DNA of 64,000 nucleotides from Amblyornis subalaris. Lineage: Eukaryota > Chordata > Aves > Passeriformes > Ptilonorhynchidae. Shown here piece after piece: positions 32,401 to 59,577 of this stretch (position 1 is the stretch's first letter; every line of letters begins with the position of its first letter). Under the pieces are notes generated by a model. The model saw only the letters and a program-made list of their open reading frames with translations. It was not told where the DNA came from and did no database searches. The DNA lies in assembly GCA_018881555.1 (NCBI GenBank), contig JACAXG010000012.1, positions 3,254,236-3,318,235 of the forward strand. Direction: 5' to 3'. The position numbers and the translations under genes were made by a program.

Positions 32401-35060
32401 TGGAGGTGAGCAGTGAGCAACAGCATTGTGCTGTTTAGTGAGTGATCCTTCAAGCAAGCTTTAAGATACACTACCTTATGAATATTAATCTACAAAATGA
32501 GGAATTTTAATAGTTTGTACAATCCTATTTGCATTAGTGACATAGTTAGTAATAAGACATGGGGAAAAAAAAAAAGGAGGCAAAGAGAAAAAGCTTAGCA
32601 TTCAATCTGTAGCCTTGATAAAAAGAAACAAAAATTACAGGCAACATAATGCTTGAAAATAAATCCTGGTTGGCTGCCAAATATATTTTTCAAAATAATG
32701 CCTAATTGCCTCAGGAAATACATTAATCAAAGGCTCCCAAAGGCCTAAGGACCATTTACTCCAATTGACTGAGGCAGAGTACTGATAAACACCTGAGTAG
32801 TGTAAGGAGATACGTATGTCCTTGAGACAAAATACATGAGAAATAGAAAAGGACATCTAACTAAAAGCTCTTAAACAAGTTCCTTGAGCAGCTTACTGAC
32901 ATCACTCTTGGGAGAGATCAAAGAAATCTTACTCTGACCATGAAACCAGCAGCAGACATTAGATAATTTCATTGAATCATGCTGTCCAAATTAAGATATA
33001 GAAGAAGGCATCAAGAAGAGTATCTCTGTGGTGTGGCTCAGGTCATGGAGAGAGACAATCAGGCCAGCATGAAGAAAAGATCAGTTTATGCAAGGGCTCT
33101 GGTGAAGAGCATAACCCCAAAAGGNAGAGGAAGAGTGTGCTGAAAGACTGAAGAAGTGTGGTACCCCTCAGTGCATAGGTAAGGCTTCCTCTGCTCAGCA
33201 CATCAGCCTGGGGTTCTCGGATTCAGCTGGAGGCAGAGCTCACAGCACCAACCAGCCCCGTGCTGCAGGCAGGGGACCCTGGAGAAGTTTGCTGCAGGTG
33301 CAGTGCCAGCCCCACGCCAGCTTGTCACACCCCCCTGTCAGGCACACGGCCCCGGCCCTGTGGCCGAAGCACAAGGCACTCTTGCCTTACATGGTTTGCT
33401 CAGCAATGGCTTTGATCCACAACACATGTCCTAACCCTCCTCCTTGCGCATTACATAACCTTTCTAGGGCTGAGGTGTAGTTGCTAAGCAGTAATTTTGC
33501 ATGACTAAAAAAGAAACCCATGATTGCTAGGTTCACTAAATGTTTTTTTCCCCTTATTGCAATATAATTATAGTTATAACAAAAACATTGCTATAACAAG
33601 AACAGTCATCAGCATGCAAAAATTAGGTCAGGAACAAAGTGAGTATATCATATGTGCCTCTTAGATGGCTTTTTTCCTTCCTTTGCCATTGGAGGAGGAA
33701 GGATAGGAAAAGTTTGTTATTGCATGAAAACCTAAATAACAGGTTTTTCCATCCTGTCAGCTAACCTGACATTAACAGAAGCTCATGTTCTTGTCTCAGA
33801 AGGCAGCTTGCTTCCCTCATCGCAGAGCTCTCCTAAAGCCTCGCCAGAGGTTCCCTGCCTATGGCCTCAGCACACAGCATTTTCCCTGTGCTCTGCAGCC
33901 CGAAATGGGAGAGTGACACATCCCTCTGGTGAGGAGCTGCAGTTTAATCCCTTCTTTCCCATCTTTTTCTGTATCCAACTGCCCTTTGATAAGGTGTTGC
34001 TGGTGAGCTGGCTCCAGTGCTTCTGCCCACTGAGCTGTCCCACGTGCCCCACGGTGCTGGGGACAACAAGGTTAGCTGGACTAGAGAAACACCTGCACCT
34101 CATGGAAATCAATTCCTTCAGAGAAAGAATCAACTTAGTGATAGCCTTTGCTTCTTACAGACCTAGATTATTTATTCTATTGTCACTTAACTAATACAAA
34201 TGTTAAAGATACCAGATTTCTGTGTTTTATTAAAAAACTGAAAAAATGAAACTTAAATCATGCAACTGCTTATATGCCAATGCGACGCATCTTCATGATT
34301 AGCAAAAGGAAGGATCAAATTCACTGCAAAGACAACAATTTTTCTGCACTACCTGTTTGAATGATTACCACTCAGGAAAGATCAGTTTCATTACAATAGT
34401 AACAAAATAAGATAAAAAGGGAGGGGTTTGCCCACACACCTAAGAAAAAATTGCAATTAAATGAAAGATTAAAAAATAGTCACTGGATACAGATTCCTGG
34501 GATCCCAAGTCAAGCAAATACTTCATTGACCATTGGGGTCCTCCATCCCCCATTCCTGACCCCAAGACAGCACACGACCTATGTACTGGAACCCAAGGGA
34601 CGTGCACTCTGTAGGGGCAGTTTTGTGCCATGTAGGGTGGGCATTAACTCTCAGCCTTAATGAGTTGAAGCTTTACCATCACTTGGCATGAAGTTTCCTT
34701 CATAGGCCATAGAATGTTAGAGAAAGCAAAGTGTGCAAATCCCAGCAGGGCCTGGCTGCCTGACCCCGAGCCTGTGCCTGCAGCTGCCTGTTACGATCTG
34801 GTTTAAGCACAGAAAGCAAAGAAAGCTAGGTCTCTGTGTATAAACCAGAAGGAACTTAGAAGGTTCAAAATATTCCTAAAAACGAGACTAAAACCAAACG
34901 AGATTAAATGTTGATGCCAAAAAATGAATTGATTTTTTTTTAATAGTAAAGGAGGCAAAGAGAAAGAAAAAGGAAAGAAAGAAAGAGAGAAAAAGAAGTG
35001 TGCGTGGGGTGCTGGGAGGACAGGGAGAGAGTGACAGGGGTTAGATGGAGACATATTACC
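29459..35060. other. Intergenic desert before CHN1
   Basis: No coding exon, RNA gene or confidently recognised transposon. Open frames reach at most 128 codons and show no domain. A purine-rich GAAA/GAGA tract closes the interval at about 34925-35035. Confidence 0.5.
34925..35035 (+). repeat. Polypurine (GAAA/GAGA) tract
   Basis: A long run almost free of pyrimidines with GAAAGAAAGAAAGAGAG-type units, immediately left of a GC-rich block. Confidence 0.75.
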
Positions 35061-35064
35061 CTTC

Positions 35065-35640
35065 CNGGGGTCCCAACGACGTCTCGTGGCTCCCCTCGAT
35101 CTGGTCTTCTGGGTGGTGAGGGTCCCTCGCTGTCGCCGCCACGCCAAAGAGTACAGAATCCAGTGGATTAATATACACTTTGGCCGGGTGGGAACGCCCA
35201 CGTGCCTCCCCTGAGGGGGCTAGGTTGGACACTGTCCCTTGCAACACTGTGGATCTGTTGCATCATCTCTGGTGCAGGGTCTGGGGACCCCTTTGGGGGG
35301 ACCCTTGACGGGCCGTGACACCCCCTCTGCTGTGGATAAGCTTTTCCCGGGGTGCAGGGCCCCTCAGCTGAACTGGTCTGCACAGCGGAGGTTGGGCGTT
35401 CACTGCCTCTGACCAGAGGCTTTTCCCTACACACCCAAAGCCTCTCTTCTCCCCCCACCCTTTGGTGTGAGGGTCTGTGCTGGCCTGGCAGCTAATAGCC
35501 CTGGGGCTGTGGTCTCCACCCCAAAGGTGCTAAGCGTGATCCCTCTGGGAATGTATTCTTCCCCCGAGCTCTTACTTGTCTTATCATCATCAGCGGGCAG
35601 TCAGGGCCCCGTTCAGGGTTTTTGGTTGTCTTCTCTGCAG
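35065..35640. other. GC-rich, CpG-containing block of uncertain origin
   Basis: The composition changes abruptly from AT-rich flanks. On the minus strand a GTATATTAATCC TATA-like sequence (about 35170) is followed by a G/C-rich stretch ending GACGTCGTTGGGACCCC, which resembles an R-U5 part of an LTR. I found no TG...CA boundaries with a target duplication and no AATAAA, so an LTR is only one possibility. An isolated regulatory element is another. Confidence 0.3.
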
Positions 35641-37557
35641 CTTTCGTAGAGTTTTGCTATAATACCAAAAGTCCTTCATGAAAATGTTTAAGCCATAAAT
35701 TATAACATCAGTCTCTGACACTGCCGTCACCGCTCACCGGGGCAGCGGCGTGTGGGCATTGGGGAATAGCTGTGCTTCTTGAGACGGGTTTTTTGCGGGT
35801 GATTTTGTTTAATTTTGCGCGTGGGGGGTTGTGGAGCATTTGCTTGCTTTGGTGTTGGTTTGTTTTTCTTTCAGCAGTGGGTCCCCATTTAGGTTTTCTC
35901 CTTTCCTGTGGGAACTTCCATTATTATAATCACTTGTTAAACTCTGCCTGAAAGAAGGCACCTCATGCAGGGGACTGGTGAGCGCTCGTAGCTAACAAAC
36001 CTTGTTTGCCCCGTGTGCGTTGACTATCCCCAGAGCAAATATAGGCTTGTTATTTTGGGTGGGTTTTTCTGACTGATGCAGCCTTGCACCTCTCAGTGGC
36101 CATACACTACTTCTAACTGCAGTTGAAAGCACCTATAGCAAAGCAAGGGGAGCAGCCGTGTCAGCAGCACCCACCTGCTGCTGCACCCAGACAGAGGGGC
36201 TGGATATTTCACACCAGAAGAAAAGGTAATTATCCTAATTACTGCTATTTACTACGAGCTTCCTGCTACGCTTTAGAAGTGGGACTACAACTACCTAATT
36301 CAGGTTTACTTGCACAACGCTGGGGACAACAGATGCCTTTTGCTTGTATAAGCTGAGGGCTCCTCTGGCCCACCAAGGCTGCCGAAGGACACCGGGAGTG
36401 CCACCAGCACAGCCAGAGCTCCTGTGGCAGAGCCCTGCCCTGCATCAGCTCCTGCTGGGTGCTTTGGGAACAGGATGCTGCTGCCACAGCTGGCTGTGAT
36501 GGCNCCGGCTGTCAGAACAAGCACAGAACGGGCCGTGCAAACACCGCAGTGCAACACGTGCGTGCAAAACCCCACCAGCATTACTTGGGAAAAACATCCC
36601 ATCTCCTGATCACAGAGCCGAGGACATTGAAGTGCTGCCACGGCAAGGAGCTGAGAGCTGATTGCAGTGACAGGACACTGCAAAAGGCCAGCCAGAGCCA
36701 CTGCGAGGTATCCTGAAGGGAAGGCAGGAGTGATGGATGGCCTGAGGAGCAGGATACACAGGGCCATTAGGCAACACGGGAGTGAGGAAATGCATTACAA
36801 ACTGTCAGGGCAGCGGGAGGAGATACAGCATGTTTAGGACCTGGCTTGGAACAAGGTAGTGGTGACCATGTCTGGAGTGCAAGGCAGAAGTGACTTGAGA
36901 AGCATATGGGCGACTCCTTTTGGGCCAGGGGGGAAGCGAGGCTGGAGACAAAAGTTTTCCATCTGTGGCAGTTCATTGGGATAAATAAAGTGATAATGTG
37001 CACTAATTAATACAGGAGATATAACAGCAAGTCACTTTTAGTGCTACAGAAGATTGAAAAAAACTCCAAAACCAACCATACTTTAGATTCTTCTCAAGGT
37101 CTCCCCCACTCTGCCTCCCCACCATCCCCCAGCAGCACTCCCCACATGTTTACCAGTGTACATCCCCAGCTTCACTCTTTCCTTCCTGGATCCTTCAATC
37201 TCCAGCTGCAGGAGAGCTGCAGAAGAGCCACCTTCTCTCCTCTTCTAGCCAGGCGTGGAAGGAAAGGGGTGGGATGCAGGGAGGTGCCTTATCGCCGACA
37301 GGAGAGAGCACAGCTGGTTGTGATCTCTAGGGGATTATTCCTCCCTGTTCTCCTCCTGCTCCAGTGGGCGTTTGCAGGGCAGGCCAAAGTGCTTGCACCA
37401 CAGCTGACCATGTGAAGTGCAAAGCAAGCGTTCTGGAACGTATCTGCATTTGAAATTTGGTCGTGTATCCATCTACTCTGGGCAGCTACAGTTACGTCAT
37501 TGTAAACTGCCATTCCAGTTCATACATAGGTAATTATAACCATAGATATAAAATATG
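35641..37557. other. Intergenic, downstream of CHN1
   Basis: No coding exon or RNA gene recognised. The interval is of mixed composition, with some GC-richer patches around 36120-36800. Open frames here (up to 153 codons) show no recognisable domain. Confidence 0.45.
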
Positions 37558-37569
37558 AAGTAGTAGATG

Positions 37570-38605
37570 GCTTGACAATAGTTTTTGTTTATTTCAGAGT
37601 TCTGAAGTGTTCTTGAAAGGCATCATGGACAATGAAGAAAGCAATTTTCAAAGTAGACAGGAATTTGTGGGAACCTTAGCAAAGTGTCAGGATCCAAAGT
37701 ATTTAGATCAGAATGGTCTTGTTAAAACTGGTAAAACTCTGACTTCTTTAAAGTCAGAGGTTGTTCAGGACTAAAGTGCCAATGTAAAAAATGAAACAAA
37801 CAGTACTTCTGAGATATGTTCATTAAGTAAAAATAAATAGCTTAATGTTAGGGTTCTAAAAGCAAAATTTAATAAATTAATATATGCATGCCAGAGAAAA
37901 ATACAAAATTACAATTGAAATAGCAATAATAATAATAAAGGAACACTGTTCAGCATTGCAGATTTCACTGCAACCACCATAAACATCATGGAGAATTACT
38001 TAAAGTAACATTTAAAGTACAACTTTGTTTCTGTTAAAAACAAATTCCTATATGATGAAAAAATGGAAAGGAACCCAAGAAGAAACAAGCCCCAAAAGTG
38101 GAAGGGAATAATATGAAATGTCAATAAATGGCCAGAGGCTCCATTTCACGTAAGTCTGCCTTCTTTTTAGTATCAGAAACCAATTACATAGAACAAAAAA
38201 GCAAATTCACAACAGGTTTACACGGAGAAACATGCTGAATTACAATCACAAACTATCCAGAACAAAGATGCTGCACCAGTTCAGTTGTTTTCTTCATAGA
38301 ATGAGTCTCACCAGAACAGGGAGAACAGGGAGCAAATCATGCAATAGCTTTAGGCTTTTTGTTTTTTATTTTAACATGATAAACACCCATGATTACTAGT
38401 ACTGGAAAGTATGTGTTAACCTTTTTCAACATCAGCTGAATGGCACTACAGAAACGACAAAGAGTTCCTTCATTTTTATCCTGAATACATCGAAAGCTCT
38501 AGCAAATATGGAATTCAGTGACAAGAGCCATTAAATTACTTTAAAATATTCCTTCATCCATAGAACACTGTTGCTTCCTTTTTTATTACAAAACCCCCAA
38601 AATAT
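37570..38605 (-). other. CHN1: CHN1 3' UTR (approximate)
   Basis: AT-rich sequence downstream of the CHN1 stop codon. Minus-strand AATAAA signals occur at 38582-38587 (too close to the stop to be the main one), 38365-38370 and 37588-37593. The most distal gives a 3' UTR of about 1 kb, a usual size for this gene. Which is used cannot be decided from sequence. Confidence 0.4.
37598..37774 (+). other. Exon-like open frame, unrecognised, antisense to CHN1 3' UTR
   Basis: A plus-strand pyrimidine tract ending TTTGTTTATTTCAG precedes an open frame that runs SSEVFLKGIMDNEESNFQSR and on to SEVVQD and a TAA stop. An internal ATG at 37625 would give 49 residues. Composition is protein-like (mixed charged and polar residues), but I do not recognise it. 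A possible donor (CTG|GTAAAA) lies inside. It could be a decayed exon, a lncRNA exon or chance. Confidence 0.25.
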
Positions 38606-54702
<16,097 letters not shown>

Positions 54703-56080
54703 TTACCCAATCATTTCACAGACATCAGTATCAATGCATCTAAACAGTGCAGAATTCCTCTTCTTTGAAGGCACCATGTGCAGTTGCTGGAAGCTTCCCT
54801 TTATCACTACAGGAAAGGAAGAAAGGAATTAAGAAAGATTTAACAACCAAGACTCTTGCAGACATGTGGAAAACAGGAGTTCTCCATCCTGAGCCATCCA
54901 GAGAGCAGAACTGGGTCTGTGGGGGTCTGTTCCAAGACCAAGTCAGCTAGAGAAGCAATGGCAGAGCACAGTCCTTCTCCCACCTCTTGGCATCCCTCTG
55001 TCCGGGCAAGATTTTGGCTACAAGGCAAAGCTTTTGCAGCAGCTGTGCAAGAGTTCACCTTTCAATTTAAAATGCCTTCTGCTATGGCCTCCCCTTCATA
55101 AGGTACGGTATGAAATGCGTAGAGGGCGGCAAGATTTCACCTCACATGGCAAGAGTCCTGCCAGGCAAAAATACCAGTGCTCCACAGAAATACTGTAAAT
55201 TTGCTTAGAGACTTTCCAATTTAGAGTAACTCCAAAAGGAAATTAATTCTCTTCAGACTAATGCTACATATTGAAAATCCAAAATCCAAAATGAAAAAAA
55301 AGAATCCACTGAACCAGGAAAAAATTCAAAGCTAAGGAAGAAAAAAACCCCAATGCTGCTTTCGTTCCTGGCTCACATTCTTGTTACAAATCCTGCAGCC
55401 GNCATTAACTGCTTCTGATTTTTTTCTGATAAAGCTCCTGCTGTAGGAAACCACAGAATTCTTTACAGAGAAATTCATTACTTCCTTAGCCAGCGTAAAA
55501 GGCTTTGAGCCACTATTTAGAATAGACAGGCTGAAAATAAAATCAGTGACTGATGATCATAAAGAAATGAAACTTGCAGTGAAATACAGTAAAAATGCTT
55601 TAGGCGTAAGTTACTCAGTTCCTCAGAGTTACTGAGGGGTATGGGAGCAGGCAGTAACCTCATGCTTGTGCCCTGCCCGGTCGGATCAGTGAGGAGCAGG
55701 AGAGAGAAGGAGCTGGTGGAAACATGCGTTCCCAACATCCACACAGAGCTCTGGCTGTAAACTCTGAGAGGCCACGTGCCTGGCTGAGGAGGCAAGCGTC
55801 CCCCACGCCACTGATGTAAGAGGCAGCTGGATCCCAGCTGACACCTACCCCGACAAGTGACAACCCAGAGCAGCACCCTGCGATGCAGACCGCAGTTCAG
55901 TTCTGGATAAAGGAAGGAAGGGCTGCAGCCCCCTGGGCTTTTGATGCCCCTGGAGTAGCAGTAAGGTAGACTGCTGTGACAGTCTGAGGAGTTACTCTCG
56001 AATTCACCAAGTAATTCACATGCACGTCTCGCATTCACAAGAGAGGCCTCTGACTGCCTGGTGTGAAGTGAGTACAGGCT

Positions 56081-56128
56081 GCCTGTCCCCAGCCCTGCCT
56101 GTCCCCAGCCCTGCCTGTCCCCAGCCCT
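56081..56128 (+). repeat. Three-copy 16-bp minisatellite
   Basis: The unit GCCTGTCCCCAGCCCT is repeated three times without change, beginning at 56081, 56097 and 56113. On the coding strand of CHN1 it is G-rich. Confidence 0.95.
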
Positions 56129-59100
56129 GCCCGCTACATCCCCACCACTCCCAGCCGCCTTCGGAAGGTGTAATGTGCTCCAGAGCACTCTTCTCTCTGC
56201 AGCTCTGGCTGACTTCCATGAAGCAAACGATGATAAGACTGTCAGCAGCTGTAATCTCCATTTTCTTTTTTCCTCTCACCACAAAGAGATTTTTCACACC
56301 TTTCGTTCTGTTACCCACCTGCACTACCCACATCCTTTTGGCTTTCTTCCTCAGCCTTGTGGTTTTTATCCAGGTTTTTGGCAGTGTTCCCTTCCCAGAA
56401 TAAGAACATTCTAATATCCTCAAGCAAAGCATTCTGCTTTAATGCCTGCAGGACTAACAGAACTTTTTCACGGGAAAAGAAGGCGGCATCATTTCAGTCA
56501 CCATCTTTTTTGGGGGGATCAAATTCTCCCTGAAACATACTTCTTTAAAATACTTCTTAAAAATTCTGTTGAGGAAAACTGAAACAAAAAATGACATTTC
56601 AGAAGTCTGGACAATAAAGGTTTTCTTTTCAGAATTCTTTTCAGTATATAAGTGTCGCACTTGGACACGAAAAGAACTACACGGACTCAGTTCTGTCAAG
56701 AAGGAGCAAGAAGAGGGCTGAGACGACTCGAGCTAGTTTATTTATATGTTTTTAGAAACTACCGTGGATTGGAGGGTGAGGTTACTACCTCTTAATCACA
56801 TTGGTCAAAGGAAAAATCTATTAAACGTCTCCGCTTAAGAGAATAGAATGTAAACAATGAGAGACGGTTAACAAAACACGGCTATGTTTACAAAAAATGC
56901 ATGAGAACTCTGTTACAGAAGCGAAAAACATCGAAAAACTGCAAAACTCAGAGTGACATATAACGTGTTTTGTTTTTAGTGTCTCTGATTGCAAATTAGT
57001 ATTTCTTATCCATTATTCTGATTGCAAATTCAAAACAGCTTAAAAGGTGAGGGTAGGTTTTTCTGTGTCCCATGATGCTCTGCCTTGCTTTATCCTTTAT
57101 ATGACATGCAGTGGGGAGGTTCTCTGGCAGTATTAATTTGGAGGCCCAAAGGTCATAAAGTCCTTGCACTCCTGGTGTATACAACCCCACAAGATTAGCN
57201 CTGAAGCCTAAATTGGGGGGTTTCTAAATTGGGGTTTCTAAGCAGTGCTGTCTTTTCCCAGAGCTCAGCGGTGCCAGAGCATTAATCTTCCCACTACCAT
57301 GGAGTGAACTGGATGCCTAACCCTGCAGTGGTCTGAATACACACCATCTCTGGGAATTAAATCAGACACAGTAAGTGATGCCAGAAAATACTGAAAAATT
57401 GGTCTTCTGAGGTAGGTCAGAACAACCTCTAATCCTGGTTCATCCTGGAGGGTGGGGCCTGGCAGCATGCTAAAAAGAAACACCTTAGCATCCCTTCACT
57501 AGTTCAAGAGCCAGCACCTGCAAACAATACTGTATTTATTACATGNCACTGTTTAATACAGCATTCTGATTTTTATATTTAATTCCCCATTCTAAAAACC
57601 TGCCAAGCAACTCGCTTGTTTTCAAAACTGGAAGATGCTTTCCAGAAAAATTTCTAAAAACACACCCAGCAGAGTCCCAGAGATCCTGACTTAAATTACA
57701 AGGGGTTTCTTTCCCCTTGTAAAAAGAGCATCTGCCATATGCAGATTTTACTGTCTTATAAAAATGTGAGAGAGCAAGATTGCCAACTGTGGCTTTATAT
57801 CTCCCAATCCTTCCATTCTCACTCCCACNCAAAAGATCTTCTCTCTCTTTCCAAATGGGAGTGATTTTTTTTTAAGAATCTGGAAAATGAGTGAGTGGGA
57901 GAGCAAGTTAAACTGGTTTTAATCTTAATTTGTAAAATTCTGGAGGAAAAAATCAATTTAAAAGAAAAATCTAGATAATTTTAAAGGCAAATATCTGCTT
58001 CAAAAACTGGATAAAATACTATTACTAAGTTGTCCTGCAAGTCTGAGGTAAGAAGAGAGCCTCATGTTGGGTTTACACCTAGACATTTCTATTTTGAACT
58101 CTCCTGCACTATCAACAAGGTATAACAAACATTTAACTACTGTGATCTATGTAGGACAACAGTTTTCTGCTCAGACTTGAAAGGTATTTTCTTATACACA
58201 AGGAAAAAATAGCTTAATTCCTGTGATTAGTAACTCTGAGTGTTGGAGAATTTAACTTCTTTTTGTTTTGCATTTAATTAAAATATTTCTTAGAAAAGTC
58301 ACATTTTTAGGAGAACCAAATAAAAAATGATCCAGTGGCACTGACAAAAAATTATACCACAAGCTGTGAACTCCTCAAGCAGATCTCTCACCATTATTTC
58401 TCAGGCTCTATAAAGGTCACTGTTGAAGTTAGTTACCCATGTATCTTGTAACTCCACTTATTTTTTATGCTTTTGGTTTTTCCAACGCAGTTATTCAGCT
58501 ACCCTTGATTGCTACCTGAAAACCAGCAATGAGCCAGCAGATAATTTGTATTCTTAACCGGGAGACTTACATTATATCACTTGTCCAGGCAGGGAGGAAG
58601 AGAATGAGAAAACAGCAGTGAAGTGCCGTGCAAACGGATATGAGGGAAGATGGTGGATCAGCAGAGCTTTAGCAAAGCCACTGATGGGAAGAAAACAGGG
58701 CTGGATTTGAAAAACTATAGTTACAGAAAACCAACACTGAGCACAGAAAACAGAAGTGTTTGTGACAATATACAAAAAAGCCTTCCTCTGTTGAGAGGCT
58801 GCTGCCATCGTCTCCCCGAATGCTTGTTCCATCAGGACCCTGCTCCATACAGAGCACCTCTTCCACAGCCCTCCATGCTGAACTGCTGGTGAGAGTAATA
58901 GGGTTTGGAAAATCCGGGCATTACCATCTGTTTTGGGATGGGATATATCACCTTGAAAAAGGATGGAAAAAAATATTGCTGATCTACACTCTTGGGCTAC
59001 CAGAGCCCTACACTTTAGGCAGAAGCCCTGTTGGTACTCAGAGAGCAGACCAAGTCCACCAGAGACTGAACATGTGGCACACACCCAGCATTTGCACTAC

Positions 59101-59301
59101 ATCGTGTTCCAAAGGTTCAGGTCTGCTGGCTATACTGTCCTTCAAACAAATTCCCAAGGATGATGAGACACTGCTGATGGAGGCTGTCAGCTTAGTGGTC
59201 CTAACTGATTTGCAATTCCATCAACTGAATTCTGCCCTTTGGGACTTTACCGAGCTTTTAGTTGAAAATGGGAGACACTAATCTCAATTAAAATGATGAA
59301 C

Positions 59302-59577
59302 TCAGCCCATATTATTAAGATCTGTTTTCCCTGTCAAAGTTGATTTTATCAGGCACTGAGCACACCCATGCTGGCATCCAATAGGCATGTCCTTTTCATC
59401 CATCCCTGGTCCAGACAAAGATCGCCCGGATGTGAAGAGTAAGGAAGAGATATGAGTGAGAAATTCAACCATCAGCCTGCGCTTCAATTTATCCTTGTAT
59501 ATATCATGATGATTAGAAAGTGCCTCTAGAACAAGGGTCTCAAAGCACTGCGAATATTCCAGCACACAGTAATTCTC
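59302..59577 (-). other. Exon-like open frame in CHN1 intron, unrecognised
   Basis: On the minus strand ATATTTTCCTCACAG is followed by an open frame of 91 codons starting ENYCVLEYSQCFETLVLEAL and containing YKDKLKRRLMVEFLTHISSL, ending in a stop at 59302. The frame is also open upstream of the acceptor. The amphipathic, protein-like look and the good acceptor are noted. I do not recognise the sequence, and 160-codon random frames occur elsewhere in this window. Confidence 0.2.

Noticed and set aside
32960..33000. CR1 3'-end motif near 'cattgaatcatgctgtcc'
   Set aside because: Only a short stretch resembles the CR1 tail and no CR1 body adjoins it.
55517..56188. 223-codon minus-strand open frame
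   Set aside because: It crosses a minisatellite, has no domain or protein-like periodicity and shows no splice signals in register. Frames of this length are expected by chance in 64 kb.
58572..59084. 170-codon minus-strand open frame in the CHN1 intron
   Set aside because: No domain, no splice context, and overlapped by equally long frames on the other strand.
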